Shown here: positions 17,210-25,995 of the stretch, in pieces
Numbering within the stretch: the stretch's first letter is position 1
Layout: the number at the start of each line of letters is the position of its first letter
Assembly: GCF_000829465.1 (NCBI RefSeq)
Contig: NZ_JXAL01000033.1
Coordinates: 1 to 64,000 of the forward strand
Length of the DNA stretch: 64,000 nucleotides
Reading direction: 5' to 3'
Origin: Cohnella kolymensis
GTDB taxonomy: Bacteria > Bacillota > Bacilli > Paenibacillales > Paenibacillaceae
Made by a program: the position numbers and the translations under genes
The notes under the pieces: model-generated
What the model saw: the letters and a program-made list of their open reading frames with translations, nothing else
What the model was told of the DNA's origin: nothing
The model's database searches: none

Positions 17210-19567
17210 TCAAACTTTAGTTAAAATGATCCCTGTTGGCAGTTCAGCGGCTTCCAGTACGACAGTTTCGTCGCTGTAGCGCACGCCGGACCGATCTATC
17301 CATTCACCTTCGAATCGAAGCTTGATGCGGCCTTGTCCCGCAACCGGACACAACTGAATACTCACTTCTCCTTCTTGAACAGACAAGCCTGTTATTTCCG
17401 CTGTTGCGTATTCTACACTAAGCTCGGAGGTTATGGGTAAGTTTCGCACGAAGATTGCGCCGCTGCGGGGCTCCAGGCTGATTCTCTCACCGTCGAACAA
17501 CGGCTGCCCATCTAAAGTCAAATGCGCTTGCTGCGTTGTTTCATCGTAGTTGCTCACGAAAATGAAAGAAACATTGCCGTCCGTTCGCTCGACAAGAGAC
17601 AAATGCGGGTTGTCTGACTGAATATGACCATGAACGCCGATAAGAGACGCTAGTTTTTTCATCACATCCAATTGATAGCCGTAATCTTGTCCTATCGCCA
17701 GGCCAAATACGAGAATCTTGCCTCTGCCGATTTGATTGATATAGGCTGCCACTTCGTCGCCGCCCGTTCTCGTGAAGGACGCAACCTTGCGTCCTTCAAA
17801 GCGGCTGAAGTTCAAGCGCTGACGAACCATAACGGAATCGATATCAAGGACGTCCACATAATCGGCATAAGCCGAAACAATATCCCACTCGCCAAGATCA
17901 AGCGAATCGGCAAGCAGCGTGCACGGATTTCCGCGGCGGTCTTTCGTCGGAATTTCCGGATACAGCACCAACTGTCCGCCCAGCAGCACATACTCGGCTA
18001 ACCGGCGCTGCAAATCTTCTTCCATATATGCGGTTGAAAACACCCAAAGAGAAGGTACCGCTGCCGGAGTAAATGTTTTCAGCAAATCTACCGCTTCGAA
18101 TTGAATGTTCGCCGCAGTCAGCAATCGCAGCATCCCGTCGAAAGCGAAATGCTCACGCTTGGCAGCAATCTCGCGGATCATGCCTTTCTCCCGTTCTTCC
18201 ACAACCTCGGTCATATAGTCATTCGGGTGAAAGCCTACATGCGTATGAATTCGCTTGGGAGCATCCAGAAGTGCGCCGCCGATGGCTTGAAACATATGAC
18301 CCAACTGACGGGCTTTCTCGTAATTCGGGCGCGGATTGCCTTCGGAATCAAGCGGTGCCTGCCATTCATGACGGCGTCCGAACAGGCCGATATGCTCATA
18401 GTTCTCCCCTGCCGCGAACATGTAATAGTTCAAAGCGTTCATGCCATGTGCCACGCAAGTGCGCGTATTCAGATCCAAATCCTGCGGGTACAAACGCGGA
18501 CGGTCCGACAGCCTTCCCGATTGGAACTCCGCAGAGAAAAGCGGCTGGTCCGGATTGGACACGGCTTTCGTATAAGCCGAAGCCAACACGAGGTCATGGT
18601 AGTTGTCATAACCGATACGTCCCGGATAGAAGTCGCCTGCAAGTATGACATCTTCAAAATCCGCCGTCCTATAGAGCTGAGACAACCCAATGGGGTAATC
18701 CACGCCGCGGCTGTAGATCGAATAGTCTTTAAAGCCGTGAACATTAATGATAAACGGCACCTCGATGCCCGTTTCTTTGGCGAAACATCGCAGGTCGCCG
18801 ACATAGTCGTGAATATAGTCGCGCCAGAATTCGCCCCATAAGGTGTGGAACGAAGGATCGTCCTCAGACAATCCTGCCGCGAAGCGCAGAACAAAGGCGT
18901 CGAAAGACGCTTGCTGTACGCCGAATTCTTTGTTGAAATGATCAACATTGCCGAAACGCTCTGCCAGATAGGTTCCAAAACGCGCGAGAGTGTCCGGATT
19001 AAAGTCCGATGTATTCGTCACCCAGTGAAGCATGCCGATCTCGTTGCACAGCTGGTACATGATTACAGGTCCGCCCCGCCCGATCTGCATCGGCGCGATC
19101 ACTTCATTGACGGCCTCATACCAGTGCCGGACCTTCTCCAGGAATTTCGGATGCCGATAGGATACGATGCGGGCCGGGTGATTAGATCCGTCGCGCTGCT
19201 TCGCTACGACCTCCGGATAGCGGTCGTGCACCCATTGCGGCACTCCTTCATAGCGGACTTCCGCCATGACATAAGGTCCCGGACGCACAATACAATATAA
19301 ACCCATTTCACCGGCAAGTTCGAGAAACGACTTCAAATCGCGTTCGCCGCGCGTCGTTCCTGTCAAATCATACCGGCCTTCCTCAATCTCATGCCACACC
19401 CAAGGCACATAAGTGCTTACCAAGTTGCAGCCCGCTGCCTTCAGCTTCTCCAGACGGTCTCTCCACTCGTCCTTCGGCACGCGGAAATAATGGCATTCTC
19501 CTCCGTAGAGGAACACATCTTTGCCATCGATAACGAACTTGCCCTGCTGCGACCTAACCTCTCCCAT
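17210..19567 (-). CDS. Family GH35 beta-galactosidase
   Basis: The protein is predicted to release galactose from beta-galactosides. The 785-aa sequence starts with a GH35 TIM barrel: the acid/base glutamate is E176 in YQLCNEIG and the nucleophile is E347 in FSAEFQSG, with RPGPYVMAEV at 95-104. A long C-terminal part (after about 400) looks like glutamine-amidotransferase-like and beta-sandwich domains. There is no signal peptide, so it acts on imported oligosaccharides. GGAGGAGCC precedes the ATG. It lies in the same operon as the ABC importer. Confidence 0.92.
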   Translation of the reverse strand: MGEVRSQQGKFVIDGKDVFLYGGECHYFRVPKDEWRDRLEKLKAAGCNLVSTYVPWVWHEIEEGRYDLTGTTRGERDLKSFLELAGEMGLYCIVRPGPYVMAEVRYEGVPQWVHDRYPEVVAKQRDGSNHPARIVSYRHPKFLEKVRHWYEAVNEVIAPMQIGRGGPVIMYQLCNEIGMLHWVTNTSDFNPDTLARFGTYLAERFGNVDHFNKEFGVQQASFDAFVLRFAAGLSEDDPSFHTLWGEFWRDYIHDYVGDLRCFAKETGIEVPFIINVHGFKDYSIYSRGVDYPIGLSQLYRTADFEDVILAGDFYPGRIGYDNYHDLVLASAYTKAVSNPDQPLFSAEFQSGRLSDRPRLYPQDLDLNTRTCVAHGMNALNYYMFAAGENYEHIGLFGRRHEWQAPLDSEGNPRPNYEKARQLGHMFQAIGGALLDAPKRIHTHVGFHPNDYMTEVVEEREKGMIREIAAKREHFAFDGMLRLLTAANIQFEAVDLLKTFTPAAVPSLWVFSTAYMEEDLQRRLAEYVLLGGQLVLYPEIPTKDRRGNPCTLLADSLDLGEWDIVSAYADYVDVLDIDSVMVRQRLNFSRFEGRKVASFTRTGGDEVAAYINQIGRGKILVFGLAIGQDYGYQLDVMKKLASLIGVHGHIQSDNPHLSLVERTDGNVSFIFVSNYDETTQQAHLTLDGQPLFDGERISLEPRSGAIFVRNLPITSELSVEYATAEITGLSVQEGEVSIQLCPVAGQGRIKLRFEGEWIDRSGVRYSDETVVLEAAELPTGIILTKV

Positions 19568-19599
19568 ATATGGCTCCTCCCAACGTCCCTATCCGCAAG

Positions 19600-20117
19600 C
19601 TATTTCTTTATAAGTGCGGAAAGCTCTTCCGCTTGTTTCTTTACTTCCGGGTTACTGCCGAAAGCTTCAGTCAGGAATGCAATGACATCCTTCGCTTCAT
19701 CCCCGCGCTCTTGATCGATCAATTTTCTCGCGCTTTCGACTAAGATTTCCGGCAAATATCCGTTGCTCTGCCCCATGTACATCTGGACAAGCGCCATTCC
19801 TTCTTCCGGCGATATTTGCTTTTTGATAATGTCATCAATTTTCGACTTGGCATCTGCATAGACGCCCGGCTTCGGCCATGCCCATGAATTTCTCCAGATG
19901 TTGGTGACTTGCTCGAATCCGCCGACATACTCATACTTTCCGGTTTTTTCGCTGTAAGCTTCGTCGCCTTTAATCGCAACTCCGTAGTCCTTTTTGGACA
20001 GATTCTTTTCGGCTTGCGTATAGAAGGTTTTCGAATCCTGATAGCTTTCAAACCATACATAGCCGTAGATCAGGCGATGCCGACGATCAAGCCTATTAAC
20101 GCATAACGTTTTTTCAC
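19600..20117 (-). CDS. Unrecognised membrane-anchored protein of the sugar operon, frameshifted here
   Basis: I do not recognise this family. Reading from GTG 20115-20117 (RBS AGGAGGGAAGAAAC), MKKRYALIGLIVGIA meets a TGA at 20070-20072. Adding one base at the GG of 20073-20074 opens a 172-aa frame. It has an N-terminal membrane anchor (about residues 5-20), an ordered extracytoplasmic-looking body (GYVWFESYQD, FEQVTNIWRNSWAWPKPG) and a helical tail with LVESARKLIDQERGDEAKDV, TPR-like in feel. It starts 13 nt after the second permease gene and lies 33 nt before GH35, so it belongs to the operon. It could be an accessory of the importer; this is inference. Confidence 0.7.
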
Positions 20118-20130
20118 CGTTTCTTCCCTC

Positions 20131-20952
20131 CTATTTCAGCCCGATACCCGTAAAGGCTCTAACGAAATACCGCTGCAGAAAGAAGAACACAATGGCGACG
20201 GGAACGGTCGTAATGGCAAGTCCGGCCCATAGCTGATCCACGTTCTGCCCCGGAATTTCCGTCCGGATCGAATAGATGCCGAGCTGCAGCGTAAACTTGG
20301 AACGGTCCTCCAAATAGAGAAGAGGGTTGATAAGGTCATTCCAGCTGCCCATAAAGGCCAGTATCGCAACCGTGGACAACACGGGCATAGACAGCGGAAG
20401 CACAATGCTCCAGAACGTGCGAAATTCGCCGCTGCCGTCAAGCCGTGAAGCTTCCAGCAATTCGTTCGGAATCGTGATCATGAACTGCCGGACCAGAAAT
20501 ATGTTGTACGCGCTCAAGCCGGCGGGCAAAATCACGACGATAAAATTGTTAATCCAGCCCCAATTGTAGTACATCGAATAAGTAGGAATCATCAAAAGGA
20601 CGACAGGAACCATCATCGATCCGACAATGACGCTGAATAAAAGGCCGCGTCCCGGAAATTCAAGTTTGCTCATCGCGTAAGCCACCATAGCATTCAATCC
20701 GACATTCAAACCGGTAACGGATAAGGCGATGATGATGGAATTTTTGAACATGACGCCCAGATTCAGTTCTTGAATGACTTTGACATATCCTTGCACTGTC
20801 CAAACATGAGGCAGCCCGTAAGGCGAATTTATGATATCCTGTCCCGTCTTGAACGAGTTGAGAAGCATAAATACGAACGGATAGGCAACGACGATCGAAC
20901 AGAGGGCAAGGACCAAATACACCAGAACTTTTGATTTTTGTTTGCGTGTCAC
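20131..20952 (-). CDS. Sugar ABC transporter permease, MalG type
   Basis: This is an inner-membrane subunit of a carbohydrate importer (CUT1 family). The 273-aa protein has six predicted helices and the permease EAA loop (LLEASRLDGSGEFRTFWSIV) near residues 185-205. The GTG start has GGGGGTGAG upstream. It follows the MalF-type permease by 14 nt. No ATPase gene is in the operon, so a shared MsmX-type ATPase encoded elsewhere is expected. Confidence 0.92.
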   Translation of the reverse strand: MTRKQKSKVLVYLVLALCSIVVAYPFVFMLLNSFKTGQDIINSPYGLPHVWTVQGYVKVIQELNLGVMFKNSIIIALSVTGLNVGLNAMVAYAMSKLEFPGRGLLFSVIVGSMMVPVVLLMIPTYSMYYNWGWINNFIVVILPAGLSAYNIFLVRQFMITIPNELLEASRLDGSGEFRTFWSIVLPLSMPVLSTVAILAFMGSWNDLINPLLYLEDRSKFTLQLGIYSIRTEIPGQNVDQLWAGLAITTVPVAIVFFFLQRYFVRAFTGIGLK

Positions 20953-20966
20953 GGCTTGCTCACCCC

Positions 20967-21860
20967 CTATGCTTTCGTTTCATTGCGGTTCATAATTTTC
21001 CACTGCACCGTTGTCAGAACGACAATGATGAGCATCAAGAAAAGTCCGATCGAGGACGCATAGCCCATATCCATGTCATTGAAGCCGGTTTTGTACAGAT
21101 AAAGAACCGGAGTCATACCGGCCTTGTAAGGACCTCCGCTGGAACCGAAGAACATAAGAGATTCGGTAAACATCTGCATGCCGTTAATGATGTTCATCGT
21201 GCTCACAAACACGATCTGCGGCTTCAGCTGCGGAATGGTCACATTCCAGAAGCGCTGCCACCAACCGGCACCGTCGATTTCGGCAGCTTCATAAATCTCA
21301 GGATTGATGGTCATTAAACCGCCGAGGAAAATGATCATCTGGATCGCGAACCATTTCCAGCTGTTAAATATGGCAACAATCGGCATCGCCCACCATTTGG
21401 TGATCATCCAGTCCGTGGGTTTATCCAAAATACCGATTGACACAAGCAACTGTTGAACAGGTCCGTTAACGCCGAGCAGAACGATAAATACCGCAATGGC
21501 CACTGTAACGGATGTAATGACCGGGAGAAAATAAAGAGTGCGGAAAATAGCGCCGCCTTTGGTCACTTCCTTTAACAGAAGCGCCAGTCCCAAAGAGATA
21601 ACAAACAGCAGTGAAATAAAGATCGACTGGTTATAAATGACGTTAAACACGGATTTCCAAAACACCGGATCCGCTGCGACCTTCACCCAGTTGCCGAAGC
21701 CGACGAATTCAGCTTTGTGAGGCTGTGTGACGCTGACCTTCTGAAAGCTGATTTTAAAAGCAAGAATGAGCGGATATAACATGAACACGAGAAAATACGC
21801 GATCCAAGGCAGAGAAAATAGATAACCGGTTACGGTCTGGCGCTTTTTGAGCGGTGTCAA
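20967..21860 (-). CDS. Sugar ABC transporter permease, MalF type
   Basis: This is the partner permease, 297 aa, with six predicted membrane helices and the EAA loop (EIYEAAEIDGAGWWQRFWNV) near residues 190-210. The start is a TTG with GTGAGGCAAG upstream; no better ATG is near. It lies between the binding-protein gene, with a hairpin in the gap, and the MalG-type permease. Confidence 0.92.
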   Translation of the reverse strand: MTPLKKRQTVTGYLFSLPWIAYFLVFMLYPLILAFKISFQKVSVTQPHKAEFVGFGNWVKVAADPVFWKSVFNVIYNQSIFISLLFVISLGLALLLKEVTKGGAIFRTLYFLPVITSVTVAIAVFIVLLGVNGPVQQLLVSIGILDKPTDWMITKWWAMPIVAIFNSWKWFAIQMIIFLGGLMTINPEIYEAAEIDGAGWWQRFWNVTIPQLKPQIVFVSTMNIINGMQMFTESLMFFGSSGGPYKAGMTPVLYLYKTGFNDMDMGYASSIGLFLMLIIVVLTTVQWKIMNRNETKA

Positions 21861-21883
21861 CTTGCCTCACACCCTTCCTAAGA

Positions 21884-21919
21884 ATTGGACAGCCTGCGAA
21901 CGTTCGCAGACTGTCCAAT
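21884..21919 (-). repeat. Intercistronic hairpin between binding-protein and permease genes
   Basis: A 17-bp inverted repeat (ATTGGACAGYCTGCGAA arms, one mismatch, 2-nt centre) has no strong T tract on the minus strand. Such hairpins in ABC operons commonly stabilise the upstream binding-protein mRNA or act as leaky terminators, giving more binding protein than permease. That role is inferred. Confidence 0.7.
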
Positions 21920-21953
21920 CCATTACGTTAGAAGTCTTTGGTTAGAACGAGTT

Positions 21954-23318
21954 TTACGGCTTCAATTTGGTGCGTGCTTCTGCAGCGATTTTCTTGACCG
22001 TATCTTCAGCCGTGCCTTCGCCTTTAACAACGAACAACGTGTAGTTGCTAAGGAATGCGTTCGCTACATCGTCAACTGCCGGGATCGATTCGTTCGGAAT
22101 GACATGTGCAAGTTGATCGACAAAAGGTTTCACTTCAGGACGTTGGAAATAAGAATCGTTCACCAGGGAAGTCAACGTCGGCAATTGAGCCATTACTTTC
22201 AGAGATTCAAGGTTGATTTCATCTTTCATCATGAACTTGATGAATTCGAATGCCAATTTCTCACGGTCAGGATTGCTCTTGAAGATCATGAGTGAACGTC
22301 CGTCAAGCGTGGACCAGCTCGTGTCGCCTTCTTTTTGGACTGGAATCGGAGCGATGCCTACGTCTTTGCCGATTTCCATCGGCTTGTCTTTAGCGGTTGC
22401 GAGGTTGGCCATCCAGCCGTAACCGAATTGCAGCCACATCCCTTTGTCGCGCTTGAAGAAATCATTGTCCTTGGAGCTTTGCGGAGCGTATTTCTGAGCT
22501 TCTTTCATGAAGTTCAGGAATTCCGCCATTTTGGCTTCCGGCTTGTCGAGAACGACATCGGTTCCCAGACCGTTCATCAAGCCGAATTTGCCGTCGTTAA
22601 AGTTGTAATAGATTTGCGCGTTCATCGTCCAGTACCAGCCGCCCCAAGTGAGCGCCTCGTTCCAGAAGTAATCTCCGTATACTTTGGCACCGTCTTTGCG
22701 TTTCGGCAGCTCGTTGATTTGCTTCGCATACTGAAGGTATTGGTCAAACGTTACCGGCGGTTTTTCAGGATCGAGGCCGGCTTCTCTGAAAAGGTCTTTG
22801 TTATAAATCATCAGCTGAGTCGTTGCGTTCCAAGGCACATAGTAACGTCCGCCGAAATCTTCATGAACGAACTGCGGTTGAATGCGGCTGAACAAATCTT
22901 CTGAACCCGGCATATCTTTCATGTCGACAATCAGCTTGTCTTTCGCGAACTTCGCAGGCTGGTAGCCGAACACACCGATATAGATGTCAGGCAGGTTGTT
23001 GGCCGAGATCAGAGGGGCGAGGTTTCCGCCTTCCGGCTCTTGAACGACTTCAATTTTAACGCCAGGGTGCTCTTCGTTGAATTTCTTCGCTACATAATCA
23101 TTCACATGTTTCAAGTAGTTGCCGCCGCCCGGCACCATCACTTTCAGCTCGCCGGACAATTCAGCCGGCGAAGCCGATGCGGAAGCGGACGCCGAAGCCG
23201 ACGGGCTCACTGCAGGAGCACTGCTTTCCGCGCTGTTATTTTTACCGCCGCAACCGCTCAAAAGAGTTGTTACCGCTACCATTGACGCCAATACCATGCT
23301 CCATGATTTTCTTTTCAA
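21954..23318 (-). CDS. Sugar-binding lipoprotein of the ABC importer
   Basis: This extracytoplasmic solute-binding protein is 454 aa. It has a lipoprotein signal peptide (lipobox LLSGC, lipidated C23), then a low-complexity Ser/Ala linker (residues 30-52), then a family-1 binding-protein fold (GELKVMVPGGGNYLK on). The start is TTG at 23316-23318 behind GGGGGAAATCAG. It directly follows lacI. Ligands are probably beta-linked oligosaccharides, judging by the downstream GH35 and GH1 genes. Confidence 0.93.
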   Translation of the reverse strand: MKRKSWSMVLASMVAVTTLLSGCGGKNNSAESSAPAVSPSASASASASASPAELSGELKVMVPGGGNYLKHVNDYVAKKFNEEHPGVKIEVVQEPEGGNLAPLISANNLPDIYIGVFGYQPAKFAKDKLIVDMKDMPGSEDLFSRIQPQFVHEDFGGRYYVPWNATTQLMIYNKDLFREAGLDPEKPPVTFDQYLQYAKQINELPKRKDGAKVYGDYFWNEALTWGGWYWTMNAQIYYNFNDGKFGLMNGLGTDVVLDKPEAKMAEFLNFMKEAQKYAPQSSKDNDFFKRDKGMWLQFGYGWMANLATAKDKPMEIGKDVGIAPIPVQKEGDTSWSTLDGRSLMIFKSNPDREKLAFEFIKFMMKDEINLESLKVMAQLPTLTSLVNDSYFQRPEVKPFVDQLAHVIPNESIPAVDDVANAFLSNYTLFVVKGEGTAEDTVKKIAAEARTKLKP

Positions 23319-23352
23319 ACTGATTTCCCCCTAAATATGCGAATGATTGCAC

Positions 23353-24354
23353 TTACTTTCGAACCAAGCTTGGCGCACAAGAATTTCTCTCGACAAGCTC
23401 CACCGAAAACTTGTAGCTCTTGTTCACGAATTGACCTTCCAATGCTTGAAATAACAAGTGCGCAGCCATGGAACCGGCTTCATACTTCGGCTGCCGGATC
23501 GTTGTTAATGACGGCTGTACATATTGCGACTGAAAAATATCGTCATAACCGATTACCGATACCTGTTCCGGTATTCGAATACCGGATTCGGCAAGCGCTT
23601 TCATTCCGCCTAAAGCCATCTCATCATTTGCGTAAAAAATCGCTTCCGGAAGATCTCCTTGCAGGATCAACATCTTCGTTGCTTGAAAGCCGCCTTCTTG
23701 CGTGAAATGCCCGATCACATTCCATTTCTTTAGTTCCTGGAGAGCGTGCTCGCTTAGCGCTCGCTGATAGCCGCTGTACCTTTGAATATTGTCGTAGGAG
23801 TTCACCGGACCGCTTATGTAAGCAATTCGCCGATGACCTTGTTCGATGAGATACTTGGTTGCTTCATAGCCGCCTTGCTCTCCGTCAACCAGCACGTTGA
23901 TCAGGTAGTCCCCCAGAACGACACGGTCCAGAACAACGATCGGAAATCCTTCCCGCGCGGATTCTTGCAGCACTTCGTTAGAGACGTTATGCGCAAGCAC
24001 GATCGCGCCGTCTACCCGTTTCTCGCGAAGAAATTTAACCGCGGTTGAATCTTGTCCGCCGACTGAGCTGCATGCGATCAAGTCGTAACCCCGCGATAAG
24101 GCGAAATCTTGGACGCTTTGAATCAACTCCGAGAAATAAGGACCGGACAAATCGGACAAAATCAAAGCGATTGTTCTGGTCTGGCTTCTTTTCAAGTCCA
24201 TCGCAAAACCGTTTTTCTGATAGTTGAGTTCGCGGGCGGCTTCCAATACTTTTTGCCTTGTTGCCGGGCTCACCCTGCCGCCTTCACCCAATGCGAGCGA
24301 AGCAGTGGATAACGCTACCCCTGCGAGTTTGGCGACATCTTTGATGGTTGCCAT
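23353..24354 (-). CDS. LacI-family repressor of the sugar operon
   Basis: The 333-aa protein has an N-terminal helix-turn-helix with hinge (TIKDVAKLAGVALSTASLAL; residues 3-22) and a periplasmic-binding-protein-like effector domain (SVIGYDDIFQSQYVQPSLTT). The ATG is preceded by GGGGGAGGG. As first gene of the operon, downstream of a palindromic operator, it is expected to repress itself and the transporter and hydrolases until a sugar ligand binds. The effector is unknown. Confidence 0.93.
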   Translation of the reverse strand: MATIKDVAKLAGVALSTASLALGEGGRVSPATRQKVLEAARELNYQKNGFAMDLKRSQTRTIALILSDLSGPYFSELIQSVQDFALSRGYDLIACSSVGGQDSTAVKFLREKRVDGAIVLAHNVSNEVLQESAREGFPIVVLDRVVLGDYLINVLVDGEQGGYEATKYLIEQGHRRIAYISGPVNSYDNIQRYSGYQRALSEHALQELKKWNVIGHFTQEGGFQATKMLILQGDLPEAIFYANDEMALGGMKALAESGIRIPEQVSVIGYDDIFQSQYVQPSLTTIRQPKYEAGSMAAHLLFQALEGQFVNKSYKFSVELVERNSCAPSLVRK

Positions 24355-24412
24355 ATCCCTCCCCCGTTCATAATCAATCGATGAAGCTCGTTAGCCTTCA
24401 TAATCAAAACAA

Positions 24413-24428
24413 ATCGAAACGTTTCGAT
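24413..24428. promoter_or_regulatory. LacI-family operator O1
   Basis: ATCGAAACGTTTCGAT is a perfect 16-bp palindrome with the central CG typical of LacI-family sites. It lies just downstream of the -10 box of the operon promoter, where binding would block transcription. Confidence 0.8.
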
Positions 24429-24443
24429 ATGTTTTATAAAATC

Positions 24444-24472
24444 ATCATAATTAAGTTCTAAAACGATGTCAA
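24444..24472 (-). promoter_or_regulatory. Sigma-A promoter of the lacI-sugar operon
   Basis: A perfect TTGACA (24467-24472 on minus), a 17-nt spacer and TATGAT (24444-24449) form a near-consensus promoter. Transcription would start near 24437, immediately before O1. Confidence 0.85.
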
Positions 24473-24509
24473 TATACGATATCTACAGTTTGTTTATTAA
24501 AATAATTAA

Positions 24510-24525
24510 CACGTAACGTTTCGAT
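24510..24525. promoter_or_regulatory. Possible second operator O2 (imperfect)
   Basis: The right half AACGTTTCGAT matches O1 exactly; the left half matches at five of eight positions. Its centre is 97 bp from the centre of O1, upstream of the promoter, a distance compatible with looping. Confidence 0.45.
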
Positions 24526-24550
24526 GATAGCGCTTTAATCCTCCCGCTAA

Positions 24551-24642
24551 CATCTTTAAGTCTAGCAATCGAACTTACAGCACAGCTGGCTTCCGCCAAA
24601 TCCATCTCTAAGTCCGCCAATCGAACTTACAGCATGGCTATC
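24551..24642. repeat. Two-copy direct repeat, period 52 bp
   Basis: The segments starting at 24551 and 24603 (about 40 bp each) share CATCTYTAAGTC and then CAATCGAACTTACAGC. They lie in non-coding DNA between the lacI promoter and the peptidase terminator. No function is apparent; this could be a genomic repeat family. Confidence 0.65.
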
Positions 24643-24651
24643 CAAGCACGC

Positions 24652-24680
24652 AAAAAGGGCCGCCCGATGTCGGGCAGCCT
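24652..24680 (-). terminator. Rho-independent terminator after the M20 peptidase gene
   Basis: A GC-rich stem (GGCTGCCCGA / TCGGGCGGCC on minus) is followed by CTTTTTG. Confidence 0.8.
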
Positions 24681-24695
24681 TATCGTAAACATACT

Positions 24696-25829
24696 TTATC
24701 CGCGCTTCACAGTCTCTTGCACAATCGCCAGAACCAGCTCCGTCACCTTCACGACGTCATCCGCTTTGATGCGCTCGTTGGTCGTATGGATATCTTCATA
24801 TCCGACGGCCAGATTCACGGTAGGAATGCCATGTCCGTTAAATACGTTGGCATCGCTGCCTCCACCGGAGGCAAAAGTACGCGGAGCCGCACCGATGGAA
24901 CGGATTGCGGACTGAGCGATTTGCACGACCTCATCCTCGTCTCCATAGGAATACGCCGGATAAATGATGTTGCTGATAAATTCAAATTCGGCGCCGTTTT
25001 CCTTGCAGGCGCTTTCCACAGCTTCCCGCATGGACTCGATCTGCCGCTCCATCTTTTCTTGAACCTGGCTGCGGGCCTCGGCGTAGATCTTGATGCTGTC
25101 GGTGACGATGTTCACTTCGCCGCCGCCTTCGAAACGGCCGATGTTGGCCGTTGTTTCTTTGTCAATGCGGCCAAGCCTCATGCGGGAAACAGCCTTCGAA
25201 GCGACCTGGATCGCGCTGATTCCGTCTTCCGGATTGACGCCGGCATGAGCGGCTTTGCCGCGGATCGTAATGTACTGGCGGGAATTTGTCGGAGCAGCAA
25301 TTGCGATCGCTCCGATCTCACCATTGGAATCGAGCGCATAACCGATTTTGGCGCGTAAAAGAGAACCGTCCATCGCCCGGGATCCGATCAAGCCCGACTC
25401 TTCGCCGGCCGTAATGACAAATTGAATCGACCCGTGGGGCGTCCCCTGCTCCTTCATGCATCTCAGGGCTTCGAACATCGCTGCCAAACCGGCTTTATCG
25501 TCAGCTCCGAGAATCGTAGTTCCGTCACTGCGTATGTATCCGTCATCGTCCAATCTGGGCTTAATGCCTTTACCGGGTGACACCGTGTCCATGTGGGAAG
25601 TGAACAGCAGTCCGGGAACGTTCTCATTGCCTTCGGAGGCCGCAAGCCAAGCAAACATATTGCCTGCGCCGTGCCCCGTTCTTTCTGCCGAATCATCCTC
25701 GGTGACCTCGAGACCCAAATCCTCAAACTTTTTTCTTAGAACCTTACTGATTTCCTGTTCATGTTTCGTCTCGCTGTCCACCTGTACCAATTCCATGAAT
25801 TCCGCGAGAAGACGTTCTCTGTTCACCAT
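24696..25829 (-). CDS. M20-family peptidase, PepT/YqjE-like
   Basis: This cytosolic zinc aminopeptidase-like protein is 377 aa. Metal-site motifs are FTSHMDTVSPG, GADDKAG, TAGEESGLIG, YALDSNGEIG and, at the C-terminus, YEDIHTTNERI. The start is the ATG at 25827-25829 behind AGGAGGAAAG; a longer in-frame extension lacks an RBS. It is closest to the PepT-like YqjE group, and the exact peptide substrate is unknown. It is divergent from prli42. Confidence 0.87.
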   Translation of the reverse strand: MVNRERLLAEFMELVQVDSETKHEQEISKVLRKKFEDLGLEVTEDDSAERTGHGAGNMFAWLAASEGNENVPGLLFTSHMDTVSPGKGIKPRLDDDGYIRSDGTTILGADDKAGLAAMFEALRCMKEQGTPHGSIQFVITAGEESGLIGSRAMDGSLLRAKIGYALDSNGEIGAIAIAAPTNSRQYITIRGKAAHAGVNPEDGISAIQVASKAVSRMRLGRIDKETTANIGRFEGGGEVNIVTDSIKIYAEARSQVQEKMERQIESMREAVESACKENGAEFEFISNIIYPAYSYGDEDEVVQIAQSAIRSIGAAPRTFASGGGSDANVFNGHGIPTVNLAVGYEDIHTTNERIKADDVVKVTELVLAIVQETVKRG

Positions 25830-25899
25830 GATCTTTCCTCCTGTACAAGCTTTGGTTACAATAGAAGAATCATAAATTTTGTGAAAGGGTGCTGACTGC

Positions 25900-25995
25900 A
25901 TGAATAACCGTTGGATCAAAGTCGTTGTGTGGGTAACGCTGCTTGCCATGCTGCTCTCAACGCTTGTTATGAGCTTAGGCTTTCTGATGCAATAG
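25900..25995 (+). CDS. prli42: Prli42-like stressosome-associated miniprotein
   Basis: This is a 31-aa ORF (MNNRWIKVVVWVTLLAMLLS on, ending MSLGFLMQ). It has a short basic N-terminus and a single membrane helix containing the LAMLLSTL core of the Prli42 family. Listeria Prli42 anchors the RsbR/S/T stressosome to the membrane. GAAAGGG lies 8-14 nt before the ATG. No stressosome genes are in the window. Its last 29 bp overlap the convergent lipB 3' end. The family call rests on size, topology and the core motif. Confidence 0.72.
   Translation: MNNRWIKVVVWVTLLAMLLSTLVMSLGFLMQ

Noticed and set aside
19740..20060. 106-aa minus-strand ORF (Lys/Arg/Ser-rich)
   Set aside because: It is an out-of-frame reading of the unknown sugar-operon gene; the corrected frame has sensible composition and an RBS-preceded start.
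24413..24525. CcpA cre site reading of the sugar-operon palindromes
   Set aside because: The sites fit TCGAAACGTTTCGA better than the cre consensus TGWNANCGNTNWCA, and a dedicated LacI-family gene is adjacent.
24551..24642. CRISPR-like array
   Set aside because: There are only two diverged copies and no cas genes; spacer length is about 12 bp.
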